A DNA stretch of 64,000 nucleotides from Verrucomicrobiota bacterium (GTDB taxonomy: Bacteria; Verrucomicrobiota; Verrucomicrobiia; Opitutales; UBA953): NCBI GenBank assembly GCA_016871415.1, contig VHDL01000004.1, positions 1 to 64,000 on the forward strand, read 5' to 3'. The notes below the pieces were generated by a model, which saw only the letters and a program-made list of their open reading frames with translations, searched no databases and was not told the origin of the DNA. Positions 53,654 to 62,033 of the stretch are shown piece after piece. The position numbers and the translations under genes are program-made. Position 1 is the first letter of the stretch. Each line of letters starts with the position of its first letter.

Positions 53654-53691
53654 CAAAAACGAAGAGGGCGGCCGGGGCAAGCCCGACCGCC
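53654..53691 (-). terminator. Rho-independent terminator after the peroxiredoxin gene
   Basis: On the minus strand a 10-bp GC-rich stem, with one T-G pair, runs from GGCGGTCGGG to CCCCGGCCGCC (53691-53667) and is followed within 8 bases by TTTTT (53659-53655). It begins 25 bases after the peroxiredoxin stop and separates it from acnA, so acnA probably has its own promoter in the ~30 bases after the T-run or is reached by read-through. Confidence 0.75.
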
Positions 53692-53716
53692 TTCGGTCGC
53701 GTCCTTCAGGAAGTCC

Positions 53717-54202
53717 TCAGGCCTCGACGGCCTTGCGGATCTTGGCGAAGTTGGGCATAGAGCTGGGATCCCGCTTCACTTCGGAGTGGATGACGTTGCC
53801 ATTCTTGTCCGCCACGAAGACGGAGCGCTTGGCGACGTTAAGGAACCCGAACTTCTCGGGAATGACCCGGGTGTCCTTGACCTTGAAGGCCTTGGTGGCG
53901 ACGCGGTTGAAATCCGACAGGAGCGTCACGGTGATGTTGTTAGCTTTGGCCCATGCCTCCTGGGCGAAGGGGCTGTCTACGGAAATCGCGATCACGTCAG
54001 CGTTAAGGGACTTATACTCGTCCAGCAGGCCGGAGACCTTGCACATTTCATCGGTGCAGACGCCGGTGAAGGCCAAGGGGAAGAAGAGAATGACTGTTTT
54101 TCCCTTGCCGACGTTGCGCCGGATGCTGACGTCGACGACGTTGGCATCGACTTTCTGCTTCAAGGTGATTTCGGGCAGGGGCTGGCCGATTTTGAGGGGC
54201 AT
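53717..54202 (-). CDS. Peroxiredoxin (AhpC/TSA-like)
   Basis: 161 residues. Reduces peroxides with a reactive thiol. Peroxidatic Cys49 is in [10 protein letters not shown]49TDEMC54, with a second Cys five residues on, an arrangement of atypical or PrxQ/AhpE-like enzymes; the conserved Thr precedes Cys49 as [19 protein letters not shown] and [18 protein letters not shown] follow. Single gene with its own terminator. Confidence 0.93.
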   Translation of the reverse strand: MPLKIGQPLPEITLKQKVDANVVDVSIRRNVGKGKTVILFFPLAFTGVCTDEMCKVSGLLDEYKSLNADVIAISVDSPFAQEAWAKANNITVTLLSDFNRVATKAFKVKDTRVIPEKFGFLNVAKRSVFVADKNGNVIHSEVKRDPSSMPNFAKIRKAVEA

Positions 54203-54325
54203 TGTGAGTTAGGGGTGAGGTTCGGTGTCGAAAATGACCTTAAAACCCTTGAATGCAAGGGCTTACCCTCAAAAACGGGCTTTTAAACCCTTTTTTACAT
54301 GTACCGCGCTTCAGGGGCGTCGAGG
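54203..54325 (-). promoter_or_regulatory. A/T-rich intergenic region with hairpin (miaA end / prx promoter)
   Basis: 123 bases between miaA and the peroxiredoxin gene, the most A/T-rich intergenic stretch here. On the minus strand CCCTTG-CATT-CAAGGG (54261-54246) forms a 6-bp hairpin followed by TTTT, a weak terminator for miaA or an attenuator in the prx leader. Between the hairpin and miaA lie further A/T runs that probably hold the prx promoter; no unambiguous -35/-10 pair stands out. Confidence 0.4.
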
Positions 54326-55225
54326 TTAAGAATTACTTAAACCCAAGCGGTTGAACCACTTGCGTTGTTTTCTGACGAGGGCCCAAGTGTCGAGGTTGAT
54401 CCGCTCGGCCAACGCTTCGCGTGGCAATCGACGGCCTCTTTCGAGCCAGTCCATGGTCGCCCGATATCCGACCGCTCTGGCACTGGGCAGTTCGGGGTTG
54501 AGGTTGAGGCTCAGTAGCCATTCCGCCTCCTCAATGAGCCCTTGGGACAGCATAGATTTGGTTCGGAAGGCGATCCTCCTCCTCAGCTCGTCATCCGGGC
54601 GGTCCAGGAGGTCATAGGTGATCTTGCACCCTTCGAAGGGGCCGGGGCGGGTCAGGAAGGCCTCCCTGAGCTCGGTCAACGGCCTGCCGGATGAAAGCCG
54701 GCGTTCAAGCGCCTTGGCGACTCTGATCGGATTGCGTATGTCCAGCCACTCGGGGAGAGGTGCTGATTCGAGCCCGCGCAGTCGCGCGAGCAGAGATTCC
54801 AGTCCGGAATTAAAAAGACGGCGGACTTCTTGGCTTACGACCGGCGGGATTTCCACCTCATCCGCGACCGGCCCGAAGAAGGCTGCGAGGTAGAAACCGC
54901 TCCCGCCCGTGACGAGGATGCGGCGGCCTCGCCCGGCGGCTGCTTGGACGGACTGTCTGGCGCATTCCACGTAACGGGTCACCGAAAAGCGTTCGGTCGG
55001 ATCCGCCAGATCGATCCCATGATGTCGGACTAGGGACCGCTGCTCGCGGGTCGGCTTGGCGGAGCCCACGTCCATCCCGCGGTAGACGCAGATGGAGTCG
55101 CAGGAAAGAATCTCCGCGTCGTGGGCTTCGGCCCAGGCGATGGCCGCGTCGGTCTTGCCGACCGCGGTCGGACCCGTGAGGACGTGAATCTCGGTCCTTT
55201 CTCTGGTCACGGACGCTTCGCCCAT
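54326..55225 (-). CDS. miaA: tRNA dimethylallyltransferase
   Basis: 299 residues. Adds an isopentenyl group to A37 of tRNAs reading UNN codons. P-loop GPTAVGKTDAA at 18-28, SCDSICVYRGMDVGSAKPT, the HHGIDLADPTERFSVTRYVE block, VTGGSGFYLAAFF, and the C-terminal SARAVGYR (usually AIGYKE) are present. Its start overlaps cdsA by 19 bases; last gene of the TPR-exbB-exbD-uppS-cdsA-miaA string. Confidence 0.95.
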   Translation of the reverse strand: MGEASVTRERTEIHVLTGPTAVGKTDAAIAWAEAHDAEILSCDSICVYRGMDVGSAKPTREQRSLVRHHGIDLADPTERFSVTRYVECARQSVQAAAGRGRRILVTGGSGFYLAAFFGPVADEVEIPPVVSQEVRRLFNSGLESLLARLRGLESAPLPEWLDIRNPIRVAKALERRLSSGRPLTELREAFLTRPGPFEGCKITYDLLDRPDDELRRRIAFRTKSMLSQGLIEEAEWLLSLNLNPELPSARAVGYRATMDWLERGRRLPREALAERINLDTWALVRKQRKWFNRLGLSNS

Positions 55226-56091
55226 TCCAGGAAGAACGTGAGCAGCAGCATCGCGACCGGTGCGGTCAGCACGAGGCTGTCGACGAGGTCGAGCGCGCCG
55301 CCGATGCCCGGAATGATCGCGCCCGAATCCTTAGCGCCCGCTTGTCGCTTGAATGCCGATTCTACGAAGTCCGAGGGGACGCTGAGCGCGGCCAGGGGCA
55401 GGGCGAGCAACGCCGCCTTCCAGGGCACCATGAAGCTCAGCCCGAGCGGTCCGCCGCAAAGCCACGCGAATCCCGCAGAGGCCAGGGCGGAAAGGACGAG
55501 CCCCCCCGTGCAGCCTTCCCAGCTCTTGGCCGGGCTGATGTGCGGCGCGATCTTGTGCCGCCCGAAGGGCACGCCGAAGAGCAGGCCGCCCACGTCGGTG
55601 AACTTGGTCGCGACGACGACCCAGAGGACGTAGTACAAGCCGACCGGCTGGCGGGCCAGCAGCACGCCGTCCTCCATGCGGGCGATCCCGACCAAGGAGG
55701 AGAGCATGAAAGGAACGTAAAGGAAACCGTAGAGGGTGGGCAGTGACTTCAGGAGCCCGGGCGCCTCGCCGGGTCGGCGCAGCACGCTCAGCAGGTGAAG
55801 CCCGAAGCAGAGCGCGGCCGCGTTCAGGGCGGGGCTGACCCTCAGCCTTTCGGGCGCCATGAAGAAGAGGCCGAAGAGCAGCGCGGCTCCGGCGAGGAGT
55901 CCTCCGGGGCTGTGACGCCTCACGCCCGGGATGTCACGGGTGAGACGGTAGAACTCATGCTGCGCCGCCAGCGTGAGTCCGGCCAGCAGGAGGAAGGCGG
56001 CCTGCTCGGCCATGGAGAAGAAGCCGCCGACCCAGATGACCAGGCCGACCACGACCCAGAGGCCGACGGTGCTGAGCGCGCGATGCATCAT
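55207..56091 (-). CDS. cdsA: Phosphatidate cytidylyltransferase
   Basis: 294 residues from the ATG at 56091, overlapping the uppS stop (ATGA). Makes CDP-diacylglycerol. About seven hydrophobic segments; ATKFTDVGGLLFG, ISPAKSWEGCTGGLVLSALASAG and the CTP-transferase signature SDFVESAFKRQAGAKDSGAIIPGIGGALDLVDSL (in parts) near the C-terminus identify it. Classic neighbour of uppS in many bacteria. Confidence 0.96.
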   Translation of the reverse strand: MMHRALSTVGLWVVVGLVIWVGGFFSMAEQAAFLLLAGLTLAAQHEFYRLTRDIPGVRRHSPGGLLAGAALLFGLFFMAPERLRVSPALNAAALCFGLHLLSVLRRPGEAPGLLKSLPTLYGFLYVPFMLSSLVGIARMEDGVLLARQPVGLYYVLWVVVATKFTDVGGLLFGVPFGRHKIAPHISPAKSWEGCTGGLVLSALASAGFAWLCGGPLGLSFMVPWKAALLALPLAALSVPSDFVESAFKRQAGAKDSGAIIPGIGGALDLVDSLVLTAPVAMLLLTFFLEWAKRP

Positions 56092-56849
56092 GGCGCGGGC
56101 GGCGCCCCCTGCACCTGCTGGCCCGTCATCCCGAACCTGCGTTCCCTGGATCGATAGTCGTCGAGAGCCGCCTCGAGCTGAGGCCGTCCGAAGTCGGGCC
56201 AGTATTCCTTGGCGATGTGAATCTCGGCGTAGGCGGACTGCAGCAGCAGGAAGTTGCTCAGCCTGAACTCTCCGGAAGTGCGGATGATAAGGTCCGGGTC
56301 CGGCTGTCCCGCCGTGTCGAGCCTGGATTCCAGGACGGTCCAGTCGATCTGCTCCGCCCGGAGACGTCCGGCCACGACCTCCTCCGCGAGCTTCCGGGCG
56401 GCCTGCGCGGCCTCCTGTCGGGCTCCGTAGTTGAGCGCGACGACTAGGGTGAACGCATCGTGTCCCGCGCTCGCCTCGACCGCCTCGAGCAACGGCCCGC
56501 GGGCGAAGTCGGGCAGCGAGGCCACGTCGCCGATGACCCGCAGGCGGACCTTGCGCCTGTGCAGTCTGGAAAGATGGGCGCGGAGCAGCCATTCCCCCAG
56601 CTTGAACAGCCCGCTGACCTCCTCCTGCGGGCGTTTCCAGTTTTCCGCGGAGAAGGCGAACACGGTCAGCGTGCCGATGCCCAGGTCGATGCACGCGTCG
56701 ATGACTTCGAAGAGCCGTTCCGCGCCGCGCCGATGCCCCTCCAGTCTGGGCAGGCCGCGGGCGGCGGCCCACCGACCGTTTCCGTCCATGATGATGCCCA
56801 CGTGCCGCGGCATCGCGCGAGCGGGGGCGGTGTCATCGGGCGGGGCCAC
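56088..56849 (-). CDS. uppS: Undecaprenyl diphosphate synthase
   Basis: 253 residues. Builds the C55 lipid carrier for peptidoglycan and O-antigen. HVGIIMDGNGRWA carries the catalytic Asp22; RLEGHRRGAER, FAFSAENWKRPQEEV (FSxENW) and the C-terminal DLIIRTSGEFRLSNFLLLQSAYAEIH plus YWPDFG complete the cis-prenyltransferase pattern. Starts 42 bases after exbD. Confidence 0.97.
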   Translation of the reverse strand: MAPPDDTAPARAMPRHVGIIMDGNGRWAAARGLPRLEGHRRGAERLFEVIDACIDLGIGTLTVFAFSAENWKRPQEEVSGLFKLGEWLLRAHLSRLHRRKVRLRVIGDVASLPDFARGPLLEAVEASAGHDAFTLVVALNYGARQEAAQAARKLAEEVVAGRLRAEQIDWTVLESRLDTAGQPDPDLIIRTSGEFRLSNFLLLQSAYAEIHIAKEYWPDFGRPQLEAALDDYRSRERRFGMTGQQVQGAPPAP

Positions 56850-56891
56850 GTGGGTGGTTGTGCTTCCCCCGGCGGGGCTGGCAACCGTGAA

Positions 56892-57374
56892 TCAGCGAGC
56901 CCTCGCGGGTGGCTCGACGGCCGCAATCAGCACGCCCGGAAAGCCGGCGGCCCGGGCTGCGGAACAGACGGACATGAAGTCGCGCATCATGAGGGCGCCG
57001 TCCGCCTTGATGAGCACCGGGCGCGCCGAACCTCCCGTTGCGGCGACCCGCTTGAGCTCGGAACCCAGGCCGGCGGAGTCCACGACCCGTCCTCCGACGA
57101 CATAGACGCCCGTCCCGCGAGTCGAAATGAGGGTGACGGTCAGGGCGGTGCGCGCCATCTCAGCCGTGGCGACTTTCGGGGCGTCCAGGCTGCGTGAAAG
57201 CGCCGGGGACTTCGAGCCGTCGAATCCCACGTACATGCCCGGGGCGTAGACGAAGTCGGAAGCGAGGGCGGCCACCAGCGCGGCGCAGACGGCCACGAGC
57301 GCCAACGGCGCGGCGTCCACGCCCTGCCGCGCCTTCCGCACGCGCCTCAGGACTCCCAGGGGGGTCTCTTTCAT
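56892..57374 (-). CDS. ExbD/TolR-family biopolymer transport protein
   Basis: 160 residues. Single N-terminal transmembrane helix (APLALVAVCAALVAALASDFVY, residues ~22-43) followed by a periplasmic domain ending VLIKADGALMMRDFMSVCSAARAAGFPGVLIAAV, typical of ExbD/TolR. Overlaps the ExbB-like stop by 4 bases. The TM aspartate normally needed for proton flow is at the end of the helix (ASD) rather than near its start, which is unusual. Confidence 0.85.
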   Translation of the reverse strand: MKETPLGVLRRVRKARQGVDAAPLALVAVCAALVAALASDFVYAPGMYVGFDGSKSPALSRSLDAPKVATAEMARTALTVTLISTRGTGVYVVGGRVVDSAGLGSELKRVAATGGSARPVLIKADGALMMRDFMSVCSAARAAGFPGVLIAAVEPPARAR

Positions 57375-58015
57375 GCTTTCTCGGTCGGTTTCTCCGCGGG
57401 CAGTTCATGCCGGACGAAGGTCTGGATGGAGTGGGCGGCGAACTCCATCTCGGTGACGATGGAGCGCACCCTGCCCACCAGGAAGTGGTGGGCGAGGGAA
57501 CATACCGCGGAGACCGTTAGGGCAAAGCCGGCCACGGCCAAGGCTTCCTGGGCGTGACCGAGCAGCGAGTCGGCCGAGCCGTAGATGCTGCCGTCGCGCA
57601 TGGCCGTGACGAAGTCGAACCCGGCCAGCGTCGCACCCGCGAGGCCGACCAGCGGCGCCGTGCGCCCGATGGAGGCGATCGTGCCCAGTCTCCGCTCGAG
57701 CACGGGCAGTTCCAGGAGGGCGGCCTCCGTGGCGGCCGCCCGCATGGCCTCGCCGCCCTGGTCGAGCCGCAGCAGGGCCGCCTTCACGACCCGCGGGACG
57801 GGACCGGGAGACTCTTCGCACGCCGCCAGGGCTTCCAGCGGCCTGCCGGCCCGGAGATTGTTGCGCACGCCTTCGATGAAGTCGGAGGAGAGCACCAGGC
57901 CCCGGTGGAGGAACATCGCGCGTTCGATCACGAAAACCACCGCGACGAACGTCATGGGCAGGAGAATCCAGACGAAGGGCCCGGCGTCGAAGGGGAAGGT
58001 GAAGGCGAGGCTCAT
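57371..58015 (-). CDS. ExbB/TolQ/MotA-family proton channel protein
   Basis: 214 residues. Hydrophobic segments near residues 13-35 (FVWILLPMTFVAVVFVIERAMFL), 116-140 (TAPLVGLAGATLAGFDFVT) and 155-180 (EALAVAGFALTVSAVCSLAHHFL), with the conserved GTIASIGRTAPLVGLAG block of the family. Forms with ExbD a proton-driven inner-membrane motor. The start overlaps the TPR gene stop. Unlike canonical ExbB it is short and its partner is a large TPR protein rather than TonB. Confidence 0.87.
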   Translation of the reverse strand: MSLAFTFPFDAGPFVWILLPMTFVAVVFVIERAMFLHRGLVLSSDFIEGVRNNLRAGRPLEALAACEESPGPVPRVVKAALLRLDQGGEAMRAAATEAALLELPVLERRLGTIASIGRTAPLVGLAGATLAGFDFVTAMRDGSIYGSADSLLGHAQEALAVAGFALTVSAVCSLAHHFLVGRVRSIVTEMEFAAHSIQTFVRHELPAEKPTEKA

Positions 58016-60762
58016 TTCTGGGCGGTGGGATTCGACTGTGCGCCCTCGAGGGCGGCAAGTTTGCTTTCAGCCAACGCGTTGCCCGGGAGCCTGTGCTCGG
58101 AAGCCTTGGTCTCGCGGTTGTAGTCGAGGATGAGCTCGCAGGCCGCGGCGGCCTCCTTGCGGTCGCCCGTCTGTTCGCAGGTCTCGGCCAGCAGCAGCAG
58201 CGAGCGCGAGATCCACAGCCTTGCGGCGGAGGACGTCGCCGAGGCCGGCTCCGAGCGGAGCGTCGCCCCGTTGGCCGCAAGCAGGGCCCTGGCCTCACGC
58301 CGGCTGGCGGCGGCGTCGGCTCCGCCCTCCGCCTTGGCCCTTTCTAGCAGGGAGAAGGCCTGCTTGTGCCTGGCTTCAAGCCTGACGTCGGCCGAGTCCT
58401 TGCCCCAGGTGTCAGCCACGCGTTCGTAGGCGGCCGCCGCGCGGGCCGCGCGTTGGCGGTCGATCTGGCCCGTTCGGTCAGGCCTCTGCTCGGCCTGGCC
58501 CAGCAGGGCGTCCGCCCGCGCCATCTCGGCCGCGGGTCGCGAGGGGTCGGAGGGCGCGTCTCGGATGAGGTCATCAAGCACGCGCAGGGCCTTGTCGAAA
58601 TCTCCCAGTGTGCGGAGCATTTCGGCGCGACGCAGGGACGCATGGAAGGCGAGGGGCCCGACGGGCGCGCTCTCCGAGAAGCGTTCAAGCAGTACGACCG
58701 CCTCGCGCAGCCTCGCCTGTCCCTCGGTGGCTGATAGCAGGGCCGCCTGCTCGGCGGCCTCGTACAGGCCGAGCCTCGAGAAGTCCCGCAGCTCGGCCAC
58801 ATCCTTGAACCCGTCGGCGAGGGCCGAGAAGGCCGCCTGGGCTTCGGCATGCCGGCCCATCCGTGAGAGCTCACGGCCTTCGAACAGGTAGGAGGATGCG
58901 GTGGCGGCGGTCTTTCCGTAGCGCATCCTGAGTTCCTTGAGTTCCTGCTGGTTGCGGGCGGTCAGCGTCTCGCCCTCGCTGCCGGTGAGGGCGCGGATCC
59001 GGAGGAGCGCGACCTGTCCGCGCAGTCCCGGCAGTTCCGCCCGCAGGCCGGCGGGGGCGTCGGAGGGCAGGGACTCCAGCGCGGCGGAGATTTTTTCGGC
59101 GATCTGGGCGGCCTGCTGTCTCTGTCTCATCGCCAGCGCGATGAGCGCGCGCTGCCAGTCGAAGCGCAGCGTGAAGTCCGCACGGGCTCCTGCCAGTAGG
59201 GGCTGGAGCCGGGTCAGGATGCGGGAGGCCTCGGCGGCCTGTCCTGAACGGCGGACTGCGTCCACCAGATTCCACGTCGCGGCCCAGCGGGCCTCGGCCG
59301 TGACCGACCCGCGTCCTCTTGCTGAATCCTCGATGACTTCGGCGGCGCGTTTCCATTGCACCGGGTCATCCCCCTGGGAAAGAAGGCAATGGATGCGCTG
59401 ATGAAAGGCACCGACGGCCAGGTCAGGGGCGCTCGTCCGGGTCTGGACCGAAGCGTAGGTCTTCTCCGCCAGGGCGAAGTCCCTCGCCAGGAAAAGGCAG
59501 TCCGCCGAGACAGTGCGCAGGACGTCCGCCCGGGGGGATGCGTCTCCTTCGGCGAGCGTGGCGAGATGCGTCGCGGCGAGCCGGTAGGATCCTTCACCCC
59601 AGGCCGCCAGCGCCAGCGTGCGGACGGCCTCCCGCGCAAGAGGGCTGGCGGGCGACTCACGCAGGAGGTCTTCGGCCGCGAGCCTCGCCTTCTCCCGGTT
59701 GCCTGCGGCAAGCATGAGCTGAGCGCGCGCAAGGTGGATGGAGTCCAGCACCTCAGGGTCGCGGGGGCAGAGGAACCCCCCTCCGGAAGGGGATGCGCGC
59801 ATCAGGAAGTCGTGGGTCTCGTTGGCGACTCCGGCCGCGGCCGCCGCGTCGGATTCGCCCGCCGCCGCCGCGACCAGGGCGCGCAGCGCCGTGACACGGA
59901 TCCGTGCGTCGGCCCGGTTACGGGCGGCCTGCCTGAGGCGGTCGCGTCCCTCCAAGGAGGCCGGTCCCAGGATCAGTCCCGCAAGAAGGTCGGCCTCGGC
60001 CTGACGTTCGGCCGAGAGCGGTCCTGCGGCGGCCAGGGCGCGCGCGGCCTCCTGAGGTCTTCCGAGGCGGGAAAGCGCCAGGGCGAGGTTCCTCGAGTAG
60101 GCGAAGGACAGCCCCGTACCACGGGCGGATTCGGAAAGCTCTCGAAGGGCCACCAGCGACCGTTCATCGACTTTGCCAGAACGGACCAAGGCGAATCCTC
60201 CCAGCGCCTCCATGCGGGCGCGCTGGGCGGGTGAGACCGCCTCCCTCAGCGCCGATTCGCGAGCCGTGGAGGCCGACGCCGAGTCGCCCGAGGCTTCCGC
60301 GACCATCCACCGGAGCGTCCAAGCCCATCCCCGTTCCTCCGGAGCCGCTTTGTCCGGCGGAGCGTCGGCGGCGTGGGCCGCCGCGGCCGTCAGGTCGTTG
60401 AGCAAGGCAGCGATCAGACCCTCGCGTAGGGATTTGGCGGGGGATGCCTGGAGGAATTTCAGCGCCGCCTGAGCCTCCGTGATGCGTGAACGCTCGATGA
60501 GGGCGGAGGCGAGGCCCAGCCCGGCCTTTTCCCGTTCGTCGGCGGAAATCGAAGCGTCGGAAAGCGTGGCTGCGAAAAGTTCAGCCGCCGTTCCCGAGAG
60601 TCCTGACGCCAGAGCTTCCTCGGCGAGGGCGACCCGGGTGCGTCGCGCATGAACCGGGGTGCCTCGGGCGGCGGGGTCGGAGTCCAGCGCTGTCGGCGGG
60701 GTCTGCTGGCCCCCGCAGCAGACCGCCAGGAACAGAAGGGCGACGTGAAGGGGCCGCGGCAT
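58012..60762 (-). CDS. Exported TPR-repeat protein with ExbB/ExbD
   Basis: 916 residues from the ATG at 60762 (MPRPLHVALLFLAVCCGG), which gives a signal peptide; 12 further upstream codons are not needed. The mature protein is almost wholly helical with degenerate TPR units (ALALSRLGRPQEAARALAAAG, QAAFSALADGFKDVAELRDFSRLGLYEAAEQAALL, FDKALRVLDDLIRDAP). Operon with ExbB/ExbD-like genes suggests a periplasmic partner of the motor, as described for TPR proteins next to ExbB/ExbD in Bacteroidetes and PVC bacteria. Function not assigned. Confidence 0.8.
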   Translation of the reverse strand: MPRPLHVALLFLAVCCGGQQTPPTALDSDPAARGTPVHARRTRVALAEEALASGLSGTAAELFAATLSDASISADEREKAGLGLASALIERSRITEAQAALKFLQASPAKSLREGLIAALLNDLTAAAAHAADAPPDKAAPEERGWAWTLRWMVAEASGDSASASTARESALREAVSPAQRARMEALGGFALVRSGKVDERSLVALRELSESARGTGLSFAYSRNLALALSRLGRPQEAARALAAAGPLSAERQAEADLLAGLILGPASLEGRDRLRQAARNRADARIRVTALRALVAAAAGESDAAAAAGVANETHDFLMRASPSGGGFLCPRDPEVLDSIHLARAQLMLAAGNREKARLAAEDLLRESPASPLAREAVRTLALAAWGEGSYRLAATHLATLAEGDASPRADVLRTVSADCLFLARDFALAEKTYASVQTRTSAPDLAVGAFHQRIHCLLSQGDDPVQWKRAAEVIEDSARGRGSVTAEARWAATWNLVDAVRRSGQAAEASRILTRLQPLLAGARADFTLRFDWQRALIALAMRQRQQAAQIAEKISAALESLPSDAPAGLRAELPGLRGQVALLRIRALTGSEGETLTARNQQELKELRMRYGKTAATASSYLFEGRELSRMGRHAEAQAAFSALADGFKDVAELRDFSRLGLYEAAEQAALLSATEGQARLREAVVLLERFSESAPVGPLAFHASLRRAEMLRTLGDFDKALRVLDDLIRDAPSDPSRPAAEMARADALLGQAEQRPDRTGQIDRQRAARAAAAYERVADTWGKDSADVRLEARHKQAFSLLERAKAEGGADAAASRREARALLAANGATLRSEPASATSSAARLWISRSLLLLAETCEQTGDRKEAAAACELILDYNRETKASEHRLPGNALAESKLAALEGAQSNPTAQK

Positions 60763-60812
60763 CGCCTCGGACGATGACCGAACCCGGCCGGCGGGCAAGA
60801 GGCGAGTGCCGC

Positions 60813-62030
60813 TCAGGCCTTGTCCAGACCGAACGCCGTGTGGACGGCCCTGACCGCCGCATCGGCCTTGGCGGGGTCGACCGCGACCGAGATCTTGATC
60901 TCGGAGGTCGTAATGAGCTCGCTGTTGACGCCGACGGAAGCCAGGGCCTTGAAAAGCGTGCCGGCGACTCCGGGGTGGGAGATCATGCCCACGCCGACGA
61001 TGGAGAGCTTGGAAATCTCGCCGGCCGAACGGACCGAGCCGTAGCCAAGCCGCTTGAGCGTCTGCCCGACGGCCTTCTCGACGCGGGCGAACTGGTCGGT
61101 CGTGACCGAGAAGGTGAGGTTCGCCTTACCGTCCTTGCCGAGGTTTTTAATGATCATGTCGACGCTGAGTCCGGCCTCGCCGAGGTCGTCGAAGAGGGCG
61201 GCGACCGCTTCGGGAGAGTCGGTCAGGTCGGAGACCGTCACGCGGGTCTGCAGGCGGTCGAGGGCGACGCCGGCGATGACGGCGTCCTCCAGGGTCTTGT
61301 TGATGGCTTTCACGATGGTTCCGGGTTGGTCGTTGAAGGAGGAGCGCACCTCGAAGGGCACGTTGTATTTCTGCGCAAACTCGACGGAGCGGGACTGCAT
61401 GACCTTGGAGCCGCTGGAGGCCAGTTCCAGCATCTCCTCGTAGGAGACCTCGGGCAGCTTGCTCGCGGCTAGGACAATGCGCGGATCCGCAGTGTAGACG
61501 CCGTCGACGTCGGTGAAGATCTGGCAGAGGTCGGCCTTGATGGCGGCGGCCACGGCGATGGCGGTCAGGTCGGAGCCTCCGCGTCCGAGGGTGGTGACCT
61601 CGCCCGTTTCAGTGACGCCCTGGAATCCGGCCACGACCACGACCTTGCCTTCCTCGAGTCGGTCGCGGATGTCGCCGCCCGTGATGCGCGTGATGCGGGC
61701 GCGCGAGTGCACGTCGTCGGTGAAGATGCCCGCCTGGGCGCCGGTGCGGGACACGGCCGGCACGCCGATGGCATGCAGGGCCATGACGGTCAGGGCGATG
61801 GTCTCCTGCTCTCCGACCGCCATCAGCACGTCCATCTCGCGTTCGTCCGGAAGCTTCTGCAGGGCCTTGGCTCGCGCGATCAGCTCATTGGTCACGCCGC
61901 TGCGCGCCGAGACCACGACGACCATCCGGTTCCCTTTGGACCACTGCTCCTTGACCTTGGCGGCGACGTTCTGGATCCGATCGACGTTGCCGACTGAGGT
62001 GCCGCCGTACTTCTGGACGATCAGGGCCAT
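60813..62030 (-). CDS. lysC: Aspartate kinase
   Basis: 405 residues, monofunctional. Phosphorylates aspartate for Lys/Met/Thr synthesis. VQKYGGTSVGN at the N-terminus, VVVVSARSG, TLGRGGSDLTAIA, FTDVDGVYTADPR and EEMLELASSGSKVMQSRSVE are the kinase blocks. Two C-terminal ACT domains (from ~265) suggest feedback control by lysine and/or threonine. Lies 3 bases after hom, as part of plsY-hom-lysC. Confidence 0.97.
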   Translation of the reverse strand: MALIVQKYGGTSVGNVDRIQNVAAKVKEQWSKGNRMVVVVSARSGVTNELIARAKALQKLPDEREMDVLMAVGEQETIALTVMALHAIGVPAVSRTGAQAGIFTDDVHSRARITRITGGDIRDRLEEGKVVVVAGFQGVTETGEVTTLGRGGSDLTAIAVAAAIKADLCQIFTDVDGVYTADPRIVLAASKLPEVSYEEMLELASSGSKVMQSRSVEFAQKYNVPFEVRSSFNDQPGTIVKAINKTLEDAVIAGVALDRLQTRVTVSDLTDSPEAVAALFDDLGEAGLSVDMIIKNLGKDGKANLTFSVTTDQFARVEKAVGQTLKRLGYGSVRSAGEISKLSIVGVGMISHPGVAGTLFKALASVGVNSELITTSEIKISVAVDPAKADAAVRAVHTAFGLDKA

Positions 62031-62033
62031 GGG

